From: CBFHSF01 sp965661055
GTDB lineage: Bacteria > Bacteroidota > Bacteroidia > Flavobacteriales > Schleiferiaceae
NCBI GenBank assembly: GCA_965661055.1
Contig: CBFICS010000016.1
Span: 1 to 53,583, forward strand
Direction: 5' to 3'
Length of the DNA: 53,583 nt
Shown piece after piece: positions 18,401 through 27,581 of this stretch; position 1 is the first letter of the stretch, and each line of letters starts with the position of its first letter. Under the pieces are notes generated by a model. The model was not told the DNA's origin. It did not search any database and saw only the letters and a program-made list of their open reading frames with translations. A program made the position numbers and the translations under genes.

Positions 18401-20633
18401 CATTATAAGTCGTACCTGATCCACCTGACCAAGTCAATGCAATAGAATCAATGGATGTGGCTACAACAGTATGGGTGGTTGGAGGAGTACAACTTGGTTT
18501 AGCCTCATAGAGAAAATCATCAAACATGAAGGAAACAAAAGATAGAGGTGGATTTACAAGTGCAAAACCTAAATACTTATCGCCAGCAGGTACATTATCT
18601 AAAAACTGCGTGAAAGCTGAATAACTTGTAGTGTGAATTGACACAGTATCTAAGTAATTAAAGTTCCATGGAGTTGAAGGATCTGATAATGAAACAATAT
18701 AAAGATCAAGAGTATCTCCAGTCCAGCTATTGTGAATCATTTTAAAGGAAACTTGACCTAGGTTGTTATCTAAATCAGCAAATTTTGGTGAAATCGCCAT
18801 AGCCAAAGTATCCGATTGATAGTATAATCTCGCAACGTTTGGAGCAGAAGGATTCGAAACCTCCCAAGATGCGATTTGGTAATAAGTTAACTCAACGTTA
18901 CCATTAGATCCATAGTAAGACCAGCAATCAATATCTTCAAAGCTTGTTCCAAGGTCAAAATCTTCACTATATGATGAAATTTGATCAAATGCACTACAAA
19001 CGGTTTGTTCACAACCCATGTAAGCCCATGTAGAGAAACCATTAGAAGAACCGGTACAATCTGACTGAATCCAAATTGAATAACTTTGATTTCCAATTAA
19101 ACCATTTAGTGTTGCAGAGTTAGTAGAGCTAGTAATGGTGGTTCCAGTTCCTTGACTTGCACCACAAAGACCATATTCAATAGTATAAGATCCTGCTGAT
19201 CCAGACCAATTTAATGTAATTGTAGAATCTGTAATAGCTGTGGCTGTCATATTAAACGGAGGAGGGCACGAAGGAGCCTCATCAAGAACAACGTTATCGA
19301 TTGCTATATTTCCTTCGGTTAACCCTGCACCCGTTGTAACTGCCACAAAACGGATTTTTACCGCAGAAGTGTTATAGCCTGTTAAAGATGCTGTAGCTTC
19401 TAACCATGGGTCTGATTTATCGGATTGTTTTTCACCATAAAGCGAGGATATGGTTGTCCATGTTGCACCCGCATCATTAGTTACTTGAACATACAAGGCA
19501 GAAACGTGCTTACCATACATGAAGTATTTAAACGTCAAGTAAGGTGTAGTTAATGAGCTAAAGTCAAAAACAGGAGAAGTTAAAATGGCCGAATCATTTG
19601 TGTAACCCCAATTTTGTTGGGTATAAACACAATTTCCTGAACCTCCAAATCCTGTTGCTGGACCTGAGGCAAATGCCAAAGAACCCGCTCTAGGCCCCCA
19701 AAAGTTTCCATTACCTGGAGTTGGTGTTCCGCTCCAGCACTGATCTAATACGGCCGCCGCGTTTGACCAACCACTAGGATCTGGAATCCAAGACGCCCCA
19801 TCAAAATTTTCTGTGAAAGGAAAAGTTGAATAGGCTGCACAAGAAGTGGTAAAAGTCACTGGTAACGACAATGGACTTAGTCCATTTCCAGCTCCAGAAC
19901 AATCGCCCTCAACATAAACTGTATAAGTTGTGTTAGGCATTAAACCTGTCAAGGCAACAGAGGCTGCAGTTACAGTATCTGTCATACCTGTTCCTAAGGT
20001 AAATCCAAGAGTGTCATATTCAATATTGTAGGCTGCTGAAGAACCAGTCCATGAAACGGTTGCTGTAGTAGACCCAATAGAAGAAACCATCACAGAAGAT
20101 GGAGGAGGACATGCAGGAGCTGCAGCAACATTCATGGTGTAATCATGAATCTCGCCGTAGTTTTCAAAGCTACAAGGTCCTGCAGGAGAACCATTATAAG
20201 TGCTTCTTAGCCTAACCCTATGGTTTCCAAGTGGAGCTGAAAGGGGAATCTGAAAAGTTCCTGAGGTTACTGTTCCTGCAGTTCCACTTGCGGTGGAAGT
20301 TGACCAAACCTCTTCACCAGCATCCGTCCAATCACCATCATCATTAAAATCAATATACAAATTATAATATTGATTTGAGTAATTTGATGTAATACTTACT
20401 GAGTAAAACAAAGATTGTTGAACATTGATGGTATCTGACGTGTAATCAGCAATGTCATATCCACCCGTACATCCCGTTGAGGTTTGAATTACATTTCCGA
20501 TGGTAACATCATTTAAATCATCACCAAAGTTACATCCCGTGCTGTAAAGTGAAGTAGTACAATATTGGGCGTACCCAATATTTCCGACCAAAAGAAACAC
20601 CACACGGGAATAGTAGTGTAATAGCTTCTTCAT
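15438..20633 (-). CDS. Giant secreted multidomain protein with type IX secretion sorting domain
   Basis: Secreted 1731-aa surface protein. A signal peptide (ends IGYAQ) is followed by a GEVED domain (residues about 70-168, with the acidic IDFNDDGDWTDAGEEVW). About seven fibronectin type III modules each start C-P-x-P (near 174, 458, 725, 918, 1014, 1270 and 1470). Three MAM/jelly-roll-like segments begin FxENFD or similar (near 274, 556, 1114). Two copies of a DSWGDGWNGG / DSFGDGWNGG module (near 818 and 1371) and a PKD domain (near 1593) follow. The C-terminus is a type A T9SS sorting domain (SIYPNPTLGNV, KGVYLVQI, near 1653-1731). It would be exported by SecA, then through the T9SS to the cell surface, probably as an adhesin or matrix protein. 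The gene is monocistronic. Confidence 0.92.
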   Translation of the reverse strand: MKKLLHYYSRVVFLLVGNIGYAQYCTTSLYSTGCNFGDDLNDVTIGNVIQTSTGCTGGYDIADYTSDTINVQQSLFYSVSITSNYSNQYYNLYIDFNDDGDWTDAGEEVWSTSTASGTAGTVTSGTFQIPLSAPLGNHRVRLRSTYNGSPAGPCSFENYGEIHDYTMNVAAAPACPPPSSVMVSSIGSTTATVSWTGSSAAYNIEYDTLGFTLGTGMTDTVTAASVALTGLMPNTTYTVYVEGDCSGAGNGLSPLSLPVTFTTSCAAYSTFPFTENFDGASWIPDPSGWSNAAAVLDQCWSGTPTPGNGNFWGPRAGSLAFASGPATGFGGSGNCVYTQQNWGYTNDSAILTSPVFDFSSLTTPYLTFKYFMYGKHVSALYVQVTNDAGATWTTISSLYGEKQSDKSDPWLEATASLTGYNTSAVKIRFVAVTTGAGLTEGNIAIDNVVLDEAPSCPPPFNMTATAITDSTITLNWSGSAGSYTIEYGLCGASQGTGTTITSSTNSATLNGLIGNQSYSIWIQSDCTGSSNGFSTWAYMGCEQTVCSAFDQISSYSEDFDLGTSFEDIDCWSYYGSNGNVELTYYQIASWEVSNPSAPNVARLYYQSDTLAMAISPKFADLDNNLGQVSFKMIHNSWTGDTLDLYIVSLSDPSTPWNFNYLDTVSIHTTSYSAFTQFLDNVPAGDKYLGFALVNPPLSFVSFMFDDFLYEAKPSCTPPTTHTVVATSIDSIALTWSGGSGTTYNVEYNVCGSAQGTGTSVTGLTSASNNFTGLSTGTNYSFWIQNDCGGGIVSPWYGPFCVSTDVCLPTDQCTYTVILEDSWGDGWNGGLVSFEQNGVVLATVGSGFTTGNWDTAYIDLCTLQSTDAVLFDAGFYSYEMGITVIDPFGNTKLTVAPSGWPGPAAGAILGNFMADCTVPSCPDPTNITFSGIDGYNATAAWNIFGSSQSQFIVEWGAVGFLPGQGTGIGIDSTTSLNYTISTGLIPVTCYDFYVMADCATNGNSSWAGPYNFCTDVSCPAPTSVTLNSVSQTTAEFGWTSTGGDWNIIIGPAGTTPGTGTVQSNITSNPHTITSLTPGTVYEFWVRDSCGLGDVSTWTGPFTFATLCNPFPLNYQEDFNTWSGGPLPCWSNDGTAAWQSESGYAKADFWNNSTGVYEFKSPAITISGQARLRFKWSSNLSTFYNDRFIVMSREVGSATWDTLMDLAGSNLASNDGATNTSPGTFVEDTFALPASYVGSDAQIFFKGISNWGPNLYIDDVTVELDPAFVTCPAPAALTSTNITTTGADLSWAGGSGTFLVEYGPAGFPVGSGTIVTSATASTSLSTLTAATSYTAYVREICSPGDTSVYSAPHNFSTEICDATNKCDFTFILSDSFGDGWNGGLIEVKQNGITVDIVGSSFSSGSFDTVYVSLCDGFSTDITVNNPGFYFSEMGYSILDPNGNVVSSYAAGSGSSSVGSVLSTFSASCTGCSVPTGIADTSSTCAELIVNWNSSSSVAYHMIEYGPTGFTPGSGTVQGSATKPLVVSGLTGGANYDYYVMDTCTAGSSNWSSAQSITMPTGPLPTISYTVSNSNVSGTASTFDFDASASGGIAHWDFGTGDTAIASGAVQYDYTANGNYTVTLSVINGCGSTDSTFTVNVTGIGIVEPSFGKSLSIYPNPTLGNVNIDFSVNGVDDVTISIVNALGQTISKQKLGNVSGEVNHNINLSSKPKGVYLVQIESNEGRVIRRITLQ

Positions 20634-20768
20634 AATTAGTTGTTTTTATAATATATCTTCTAATGAAGTGACTTTTATTTAAAATTCATAACTTTTTTAA
20701 CAAAACTTACAATATTAGTATTCCAAGTGTTGCAAATTCCTTTCTTTGCACCTTCTAATTTGTAGAAA

Positions 20769-22364
20769 ATGAGATTAATTCAGTATTTAGGAATAATTAT
20801 TACAGTTTTAGGTTGCGCCATGCAAAAGGCACCCACAGGAGGTGAAGACGATGTAACTTCTCCAGAAGTTTTGGTAACGTCCCCGCCTAATTATTCTACA
20901 AATTTCACGAAAAATGAAATTTTTATAACATTTGACGAATATTTCACAGTAAAGAACTTTTCTTCACAAGTCATTATCTCACCCCCGCTTAAGAAAAAGC
21001 CAGAGTACAAAATAAAGGGACGCACCCTTCACCTAACCTTTGAAGACACATTACTAGAAAATACCACTTACACCTTTTCTTTTGGTAAAGCCATCCAGGA
21101 CATTACCGAAGGCAATATTCAGTCAAATTTTAAATACGTAGTTACGACTGGAGATTACATTGACTCTCTTTCCCTTTCGGGGAAAATAGTAGATGCCTAT
21201 ACCCAAAAACCTTTGGAAGGTGTTTTAGCCATTTTCCACCCTAAAGGGTCAGGTGATTCTTCTCTGTTTAACGATTTGCCAATTTATTATGGTGTCACCG
21301 ATAAAGAAGGTGCGTTTGACATTGAGAACGTAAAAATCAATAAATACCAAGCGTTTGCCCTCATTGATAAGGACAACAATTACATCTTATCTTCAGCCAA
21401 TGAAAAGGCGGGATTTTCTGATTCTTTAATTTCTGCGGGGAATCGTAACATTAAATTCAAATTGTTTCAAGAAAGCAATAAAGCTGAGTTTTTAAATATC
21501 CGCCAAAAAAACGGAAACTTGTTTGTGGCCAACTTTACCAACAAGCCTGACACATTTAATGTCTATGTAAATGACACCTCTCAACTTGTTCCGCGAAGAG
21601 CTTACGAAAGTCAATGGGTAACAGACACCAACTATTTTTGGTTAGATTCTATTGGTGAATTCGGAAATAAAAACTTTTTGGTTCAATGGTCCTCAGAAGG
21701 AGTAAATCACCTAGACACCTCCAAAGTGTTTGTTAGAGATCAGAAATCAGTTAAATGGAGGTCTATTCCTCTTCAAAAAGACAAGGTTTCGCCAACGGAA
21801 AAAACAGGATTTCTCTCAACTCAACCTCTAACCATTTTAGATTCAACTAAATTTCTATGGAAATCATCTTCAGACACTAGTCAATTGCACTTTGTCCTTT
21901 CTGAGGCAAATAAAAAATTACTATTTGACGAAAAGCTTGAGCTAGGAAAATCATATAAAGCAATAATTTTGCCTAAGGCCTTTGTAACTATAATGGGAGA
22001 CACGCTTAAAGACACTACGATTTACCCCATTAACGTTTTGACCGAAGAAGACCTTTCTATCTTTAATATTCAGGTAAACTCAACCTATGACGAATCCTTA
22101 ATTTTTGAGTTTTTGACTGATTTAGACCAAGAGCCCTTATACCGATATACTTTTTACCAATACCTTGACAAAAGGATTATTCAACTAAAGCCTGGTAAAT
22201 ACATCATGAGGGTCATTGTTGATGTAAACAAAAACGGGGAATGGGACACTGGAAATATTATTGACAAGCTACAGCCTGAACCGATAATTTATCATTCTGC
22301 ACCGGTTGAGTTAAGAGCCAATTGGGAAATTGATCTTCGTTGGAATGTTACGGATCCACAGTAA
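20769..22364 (+). CDS. Ig-like domain lipoprotein
   Basis: Predicted surface or periplasmic lipoprotein of 531 aa. The signal peptide MRLIQYLGIIITVLGC has its lipobox Cys at residue 16. A bacterial Ig-like domain of the Big_5/SbsA type follows (residues about 30-125: SPPNYSTNFTKNEIFITFDE, ENTTYTFSFGKAI). A carboxypeptidase-regulatory-like segment comes next (LSGKIVDAYTQKPLEGVLAIF). The C-terminus is a long beta-rich region ending with DVNKNGEWDTGNI, an acidic possible calcium-binding loop. Function is unknown. Its 3' end overlaps the convergent nitrilase gene by 17 bp, so both use opposite strands of the same 17 bases. Confidence 0.82.
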   Translation: MRLIQYLGIIITVLGCAMQKAPTGGEDDVTSPEVLVTSPPNYSTNFTKNEIFITFDEYFTVKNFSSQVIISPPLKKKPEYKIKGRTLHLTFEDTLLENTTYTFSFGKAIQDITEGNIQSNFKYVVTTGDYIDSLSLSGKIVDAYTQKPLEGVLAIFHPKGSGDSSLFNDLPIYYGVTDKEGAFDIENVKINKYQAFALIDKDNNYILSSANEKAGFSDSLISAGNRNIKFKLFQESNKAEFLNIRQKNGNLFVANFTNKPDTFNVYVNDTSQLVPRRAYESQWVTDTNYFWLDSIGEFGNKNFLVQWSSEGVNHLDTSKVFVRDQKSVKWRSIPLQKDKVSPTEKTGFLSTQPLTILDSTKFLWKSSSDTSQLHFVLSEANKKLLFDEKLELGKSYKAIILPKAFVTIMGDTLKDTTIYPINVLTEEDLSIFNIQVNSTYDESLIFEFLTDLDQEPLYRYTFYQYLDKRIIQLKPGKYIMRVIVDVNKNGEWDTGNIIDKLQPEPIIYHSAPVELRANWEIDLRWNVTDPQ

Positions 22365-23124
22365 AAGAATCACGATCGTTTAAAAAAGGTAGTTTTTTAC
22401 GGTATTTATCAAGAGGCTCTCTTTCAATTTCCACAACGATTGCTCCAGGTAAATCACGGTGCACCTCATTTATGGTTTCACCCGTAAATGAAACTACTTT
22501 TGAGTGACCAGAATGGTAATATCCAAAACCATCCTTTCCAACGCGGTTAACCCCAACAACATAACTTTGGTTTTCAATGGCCCGCGCACTAAGCAAAGCA
22601 TTCCAAGCAAAAACTCTTTTGTCAGGCCAATTGGCAACGTACAAGACTACGTCATAGTCATTCATATTCCGTGAAAACACAGGAAACCTTAAATCGTAGC
22701 ATACTTGAAGATTGATTCTCCACTTTTTAAATTCAACCACTTTTCTACTTGTACCGGGAGAGAACTTTTCATCTTCCCCCGAAAGGGAAAATAAATGACG
22801 TTTATCGTAATGTTCAATGCTATCTTCTGTAACAAAAATCAAACGGTTAAAAATTTTGCCGCCATCTTCTACAATTATGCTCCCACAAACGGCTACCGAT
22901 AATTCTTTAGCTATACCTTTCATCCACGATACCGTTTTTTCGGCATCATTTGTAAACGTTTGGGGATTCGATATAGAAAACCCCGTAGTAAACATTTCTG
23001 GCAATACGACCACATCAAAGGGTTTCCTTATGTCTTTTATACTATTTTCAGCCTGCTTGAGGTTTTCCTCTACAGATTCCCAAATGAGATCTAATTGAAT
23101 TAAGGCAAATCGCAAGGTGTTCAT
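22348..23124 (-). CDS. Nitrilase-superfamily amidohydrolase (omega-amidase type)
   Basis: A 258-aa carbon-nitrogen hydrolase. The Glu-Lys-Cys catalytic triad is visible: Glu in VVLPEMFTTGF (near residue 43), Lys in YDKRHLF (near 110) and Cys in QVCYDLRFPVFS (near 144). MFTTGFS and CYDLRFPVF are typical of the YafV/Nit2 group, which hydrolyses alpha-ketoglutaramate or alpha-ketosuccinamate. The exact substrate is inference from family resemblance. It is divergent from the TPR protein with a 59-bp spacer that holds a TTTG-N16-TAAATTTA promoter-like pair for this gene. It overlaps the Ig-like lipoprotein gene by 17 bp at its 3' end. Confidence 0.88.
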   Translation of the reverse strand: MNTLRFALIQLDLIWESVEENLKQAENSIKDIRKPFDVVVLPEMFTTGFSISNPQTFTNDAEKTVSWMKGIAKELSVAVCGSIIVEDGGKIFNRLIFVTEDSIEHYDKRHLFSLSGEDEKFSPGTSRKVVEFKKWRINLQVCYDLRFPVFSRNMNDYDVVLYVANWPDKRVFAWNALLSARAIENQSYVVGVNRVGKDGFGYYHSGHSKVVSFTGETINEVHRDLPGAIVVEIEREPLDKYRKKLPFLNDRDSFTVDP

Positions 23125-23171
23125 GGCATAAATTTAGATATCTATAAATGTACAAACCTAAGCTCTTTCAT

Positions 23172-23179
23172 TACTTTTG
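23172..23179 (+). promoter_or_regulatory. TAnnTTTG -7 box upstream of the TPR protein gene
   Basis: TACTTTTG matches the Bacteroidota -7 consensus and lies 4 bp before the ATG at 23184, implying a near-leaderless transcript. A clear -33 TTG is not seen at the usual distance, so confidence is limited. Confidence 0.35.
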
Positions 23180-23183
23180 TACT

Positions 23184-24221
23184 ATGAAAAACCTATTGGT
23201 ACTTTTTTCAATTTCGGCAATTTTTACGCTATCCGCAAATGGACAATCAAAATTAAAACCACTTTGCGAAAAAGGGCAGTGGGCCGAGGCGGTTGTGGTT
23301 TTTGAAAAAATGACTGCCCCAGACGAATATGATTATTATTATGGTGCCATTGCCTTTCGGGAGATTGACTCGGTAAAAAAAGCCATTTTGCTTTTGAATA
23401 TTGCCGAAAACAAAGGCTTCAAAAAAGCACCGTTTTATTTATTAAAGGGCCAATTATACTCCACAGAAAAAAAATACAATAACGCCTTAGAGGCTTTTGA
23501 ACAAGCTCGTTTTTTGGATAAAACGGGGGTTGCCCCAATTGCAGAAATCGCTGCCACTTATTATCAAATGGGTGAGTTGGACAAAGCCATGGAGGCTTAC
23601 GCTACTTTTGCTAAAGAGCATCCGCAAAACTCACTAGCCTTATATATGGAATGCTCTATTGCTTATGAGCAAGAATATGTATCAAGGGCATACACATGTT
23701 ATTGCCAAAACAAGAAACAATTCAAAAAGGTGAATCGGTTTTATCAAATGCTAATGCATGATTTGATAAAACTGTCGTGGAATACAAAACGCGATTATGC
23801 ATTTTCGGAAACCCTTTGGGATGAATACCAAAATCTGTTTCCAGACAATTGGTCGCAATTAATCCTTAGAGAATCATTTTATGTAGATTTTAATAAATTT
23901 TCTGAGGCTGAAGAATGGTCGCGAAAAATTGAAAAAGCATTTTCAGAAAAGAAGTTGCCGGGTAAAGAAATGAAATCCGGTAGGTATCTAAAATTTTCAG
24001 TCCGATCAGAAAACTACTACTACGAGGTTTACCAAAACTTTAAAGGAGGGGATTTGATTATATTCAAATTAACACCTAACGGCTTTAATGCCATTGACAA
24101 ATACACTTCTACTTTAAAAGGAGACCTTTTAACGTTTAAATCATCAAAAACCGGCAAGGAGATTTCTGTAAAAAACAGTGCGGAAATTATAAAAACACAA
24201 ATAATCGAGGGCGAATTTTAA
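23184..24221 (+). CDS. Secreted TPR-repeat protein
   Basis: A 345-aa protein with a signal peptide (MKNLLVLFSISAIFTLSANGQ) and three or four tetratricopeptide-like helical repeats (residues about 25-170, e.g. NNALEAFEQARFLDKTGVAP and ELDKAMEAYATFAKEHPQN). The C-terminal 130 residues have no repeat pattern and include the beta-like SGRYLKFSVRSENYYYEVY. I chose the ATG at 23184, because an upstream in-frame codon 12 residues earlier would spoil the signal peptide. It may act as a periplasmic scaffold; no function can be assigned. A strong terminator lies about 115 bp downstream. Confidence 0.75.
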   Translation: MKNLLVLFSISAIFTLSANGQSKLKPLCEKGQWAEAVVVFEKMTAPDEYDYYYGAIAFREIDSVKKAILLLNIAENKGFKKAPFYLLKGQLYSTEKKYNNALEAFEQARFLDKTGVAPIAEIAATYYQMGELDKAMEAYATFAKEHPQNSLALYMECSIAYEQEYVSRAYTCYCQNKKQFKKVNRFYQMLMHDLIKLSWNTKRDYAFSETLWDEYQNLFPDNWSQLILRESFYVDFNKFSEAEEWSRKIEKAFSEKKLPGKEMKSGRYLKFSVRSENYYYEVYQNFKGGDLIIFKLTPNGFNAIDKYTSTLKGDLLTFKSSKTGKEISVKNSAEIIKTQIIEGEF

Positions 24222-24337
24222 AATATATTCACTTTTCTCTTGTTTATGAGTTTTAGAATTCTTTATATTTGAGAAAAGAGGAGAGCTTTTTATAGTTTTT
24301 TCATTTTTGTGTTTTAGTTTTTTTATGTGATCTTTTT

Positions 24338-24377
24338 GAAGGAGGCCGTTCTGAGGAGGACGGCCCTTCATTTTTTT
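24338..24377 (+). terminator. Rho-independent terminator after the TPR protein gene
   Basis: GAAGG-A-GGCCGT pairs with ACGGCC-CTTC around a loop, followed by ATTTTTTT on the plus strand. It sits 117 bp after the TPR gene and a few bases before the convergent SCO1 gene. The stretch 24222-24337 between holds T-rich sequence with no gene. Confidence 0.7.
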
Positions 24378-24382
24378 AGGAG

Positions 24383-25045
24383 TTACTTTTCTTCTTGTAA
24401 AATCCTGATATCACTTATCAACTTTAAAACACTTTGGTCGTCAGTACCATCGTAAAACCCTCGAATTCTTCCGTTTCTATCTACTAAAACAAAATTTTCT
24501 GTGTGGATAAAGTCATGCTCATCGGCCATTGCATCTTTATCTACTACCGCAAAATAATCCCTACGAGCCAATCGGTATATTTCACTTTTTTCACCGGTTA
24601 AGAAAATCCACCTTTGATCATTGGCATGGTGTCTTTCTGCATATTCTTTAATAACCTCAACAGAATCTACCTCAGGCATGACGGTGTGGCTTACTAGCAA
24701 AATATCTTCATCATCCTTAAATTGATCTTGAAGTAACTCCATGTTTTTTGACATGTCAATACAGATACTCGGACATGTGGTAAAAAAGAAATCAGCTACG
24801 TAAATTGAGCCTCGTAAATCATCAATATTTCTTTCTATTCCGTTCTGATCGATTAATGAAAAATCAGAAATTACATGATTTCTGCCTACGTTTTCAACTT
24901 GGTCATCCACCAAGTCTGGATTGATGTCAGAAGGGTTGTATATAGGAAGTTTAGGCGCAGGGGTAGTAATGTAATATCCTACTAACACTGACACGGCAAA
25001 CACCGTCAATATCAAAAAGATTTTGGCAAAGTCATACTTCTTCAT
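24383..25045 (-). CDS. SCO1/SenC family copper-binding thioredoxin-like protein
   Basis: A 220-aa membrane-anchored periplasmic protein with a membrane segment near the N-terminus (residues about 8-26). The thioredoxin-like SCO domain has the copper-binding CxxxC motif in FFTTCPSICIDMS (near residue 92) and a downstream His in DFIHTENFVLVD (near 182). SCO proteins deliver copper to the CuA centre of cytochrome c oxidase, or act as thiol-disulfide reductants. No oxidase genes are in the window. It is divergent from the S9 peptidase gene with an 81-bp spacer, and TACCTTTA upstream resembles a -7 box. Confidence 0.9.
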   Translation of the reverse strand: MKKYDFAKIFLILTVFAVSVLVGYYITTPAPKLPIYNPSDINPDLVDDQVENVGRNHVISDFSLIDQNGIERNIDDLRGSIYVADFFFTTCPSICIDMSKNMELLQDQFKDDEDILLVSHTVMPEVDSVEVIKEYAERHHANDQRWIFLTGEKSEIYRLARRDYFAVVDKDAMADEHDFIHTENFVLVDRNGRIRGFYDGTDDQSVLKLISDIRILQEEK

Positions 25046-25126
25046 AGCACTGATTTTTTGTAAAGGTAGAACGGATTAGAGAAAACTTAAACATTTCATT
25101 ACTTTTATTAAAAATAATCATTCGCC

Positions 25127-27532
25127 ATGAAACGATTTTTTCAGGTTTTAATCATTAGCCTATTTACAGTAAACATGTACGGACAAAAGCACACTCTCTA
25201 CCAAACCCCACCACAACCAATTTATGATTTATTTAATGCACCGCCAACACCTGGTGTTGCCATAGACCGTGAAGGCAAGATGATGGTTTATTTAGAACAA
25301 TATCCTTATTTAACTATTGAAGATCTTTCTCAACCCGAGTTGAGAATAGGTGGACTAAGGTTTAGTCCAAACACTTTTAGTTCCTCTAGAAGAGGTTATG
25401 TATTAACCCTTCAGGTAGAAAACATAGAAACCGGAGAAAAAAAACAGGTAAAAGGCCTGCCAAAAAACGCGAAACTCAGCAGCTTTATTTGGTCTCCTGA
25501 CCAATCAAAATTGGCCTTTTTTAACACGACACAAAAAGGGGTTCAAGCATGGATTTTAGAAGTCAATAGTGCTGTGGCAAAGAAAGTATCTGATGACTTT
25601 GTCAATGACGTGATTGGCAACTCTATGGTTTTTAATCCTTCGGGAGATAAATTACTCTTAACCCTTAGAGAAAATTTAGAAAAACCAGAAACTCCTCTTG
25701 CTCCTGAAGGTCCAACAATTCAAGAAGCCACTGGAGAAAAAGCTCCCAATAGAACCTATCAAGACTTGTTGAAGAATAGATATGACGAGGAGCTATTCAC
25801 TTTTTACACAACCTCATCTGTTTACGAAGTAGACATAAAATCAGGTGAGAAAAAACAAATTTTAAAGCCCGGAGTTTGGTCTTCTATGAGTTTTTCGCCT
25901 GACGGAAAATACCTTTTAACCAACCGCATCAAAAAACCCTATTCATATCTCGTTACCTATGGTCGATTTGCCCAAGAAATGGTTGTTTACGATTCTAACG
26001 GAAAAGAGGTTTACAATGTCGCCGATATACCGGTTACCGAAAAAATCCCTATTGCATTTGGATCGGTAAGAACGGGTAGAAGAAGCGTGAGTTGGCGTCC
26101 GGATCAACCCGCCACTTTGTATTGGGTAGAAGCACAAGACGGCGGTGATGCGGGTATTGAAGCAGAGGTTAGAGACAAAATGTTTTGGATAAAGGCTCCT
26201 TTTAACCAAGAGCCTACGCCTTCTCTTGATTTTTCTCTCCGCTACAGCGGAGTTTTATGGGGTCATGATGAATTAGCCATTTGCATTGAATATTGGTATA
26301 AAACCAGACAGGTGGTTACTTCAAGTTTTAATCCTAAGGATGTAAAGTCTAAAAAAACCATTTTTGATTACAGCTGGGAAGACGCTTACAACAATCCAGG
26401 GAGTTTTATGACTGAAACCAATAAATACAATCGTTCTGTATTAAAAATTGGACCCAATAATTCTCTTTATTTAACGGGACAAGGAGCATCAGAAAAAGGA
26501 AACATTCCGTTTTTGGCTACTTATGATTTAGCGGACAAAAAGAGAACAAAGGTTTGGGAATCTAAAGCACCTTATTACGAATATTTGGTTAGAGCACTTG
26601 ATCCTGATCGCGGAAAATTAATCATTAGCAGACAGTCAAAAGAAAAACCTTCTAACTACTATATATTAGATGGATTTGAAGATTCTGGAAAGGCCTTAAC
26701 GGAGTTTGATAATCCGTACAAAGCCCTAGAAGGAGTTGAAAAGCAGGTAGTCAAATACCAGCGTGAAGACGGCATTCAATTACAAGGTGAATTGTACTTA
26801 CCCGCCAGATACGATCCTTATAAAGATGGAAAGTTGCCGGTGCTAATGTGGGCTTACCCCGATGAGTTTAAGTCAAAAGAAGCGGCTTCTCAAGTTCAGG
26901 GTTCTCCGTATGAATTTATCCGATTAGGATGGTATTCTCCCATTTATTGGGTTACCCGAGGATATGCAGTATTTGACGATATTTCTATGCCCATTATTGG
27001 CGAAGGAGACCAAGAACCCAACGACAATTTCATGCCTCAATTGGTCGCTAATGCGGAAGCTGCTATCAATATTCTCGATGAGATGGGGGTAGGCGATAAA
27101 AACCGTGTGGCTATTGGTGGACATTCTTACGGAGCGTTTATGACTGCAAACCTATTAGCTCACTCTAACCTATTTGCGGCTGGAATTGCAAGAAGCGGAG
27201 CCTACAACAGAACTCTTACGCCCTTCGGATTTCAATCAGAAGAAAGAACCTATTGGGAAGCTCCTGAAATTTATTATGATATGTCGCCCTTTATGCATGC
27301 CGACAAAATTAAAACGCCTCTTTTACTTATTCATGGAGAAGCCGATAATAACTCAGGTACCTACCCGATGCAAAGCGAAAGGCTTTTTAACGCCATTAAA
27401 GGACTTGGTGGTGTTTGCCGATTGGTGATGCTCCCCAAAGAAAGTCACTCATACCAGGCTTCAGAATCACTGAATCACATGCTTTGGGAAATGGACACCT
27501 GGCTGGAGAAATATGTAAAGAATAAAAAGTAA
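25127..27532 (+). CDS. Secreted S9 family serine peptidase (glutamyl/prolyl oligopeptidase type)
   Basis: Exported peptidase of 801 aa. The signal peptide MKRFFQVLIISLFTVNMYGQ is followed by an N-terminal beta-propeller (residues about 40-510) with blade motifs such as FSPDGKYLLTNRI. The C-terminal alpha/beta hydrolase contains the catalytic Ser in GGHSYGAF, Asp in IHGEADNNSG and His in LPKESHSYQA. The arrangement and motifs resemble plant and cyanobacterial glutamyl endopeptidases (S9D) more than DPP4. It probably degrades peptides in the periplasm. It is monocistronic, with a terminator 20 bp after the stop. Confidence 0.9.
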   Translation: MKRFFQVLIISLFTVNMYGQKHTLYQTPPQPIYDLFNAPPTPGVAIDREGKMMVYLEQYPYLTIEDLSQPELRIGGLRFSPNTFSSSRRGYVLTLQVENIETGEKKQVKGLPKNAKLSSFIWSPDQSKLAFFNTTQKGVQAWILEVNSAVAKKVSDDFVNDVIGNSMVFNPSGDKLLLTLRENLEKPETPLAPEGPTIQEATGEKAPNRTYQDLLKNRYDEELFTFYTTSSVYEVDIKSGEKKQILKPGVWSSMSFSPDGKYLLTNRIKKPYSYLVTYGRFAQEMVVYDSNGKEVYNVADIPVTEKIPIAFGSVRTGRRSVSWRPDQPATLYWVEAQDGGDAGIEAEVRDKMFWIKAPFNQEPTPSLDFSLRYSGVLWGHDELAICIEYWYKTRQVVTSSFNPKDVKSKKTIFDYSWEDAYNNPGSFMTETNKYNRSVLKIGPNNSLYLTGQGASEKGNIPFLATYDLADKKRTKVWESKAPYYEYLVRALDPDRGKLIISRQSKEKPSNYYILDGFEDSGKALTEFDNPYKALEGVEKQVVKYQREDGIQLQGELYLPARYDPYKDGKLPVLMWAYPDEFKSKEAASQVQGSPYEFIRLGWYSPIYWVTRGYAVFDDISMPIIGEGDQEPNDNFMPQLVANAEAAINILDEMGVGDKNRVAIGGHSYGAFMTANLLAHSNLFAAGIARSGAYNRTLTPFGFQSEERTYWEAPEIYYDMSPFMHADKIKTPLLLIHGEADNNSGTYPMQSERLFNAIKGLGGVCRLVMLPKESHSYQASESLNHMLWEMDTWLEKYVKNKK

Positions 27533-27551
27533 ACCCTTTTACTTCTAAAAT

Positions 27552-27579
27552 AAAAAAGCCGCTAAGAAGCGGCTTTTTT
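27552..27579. terminator. Bidirectional terminator between the S9 peptidase and secA
   Basis: AGCCGCT and AGCGGCT pair around AAGA, flanked by A5-6 on the left and T6 on the right. The symmetric T-tails serve the convergent genes ending at 27532 and 27582. Confidence 0.85.
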
Positions 27580-27581
27580 AT

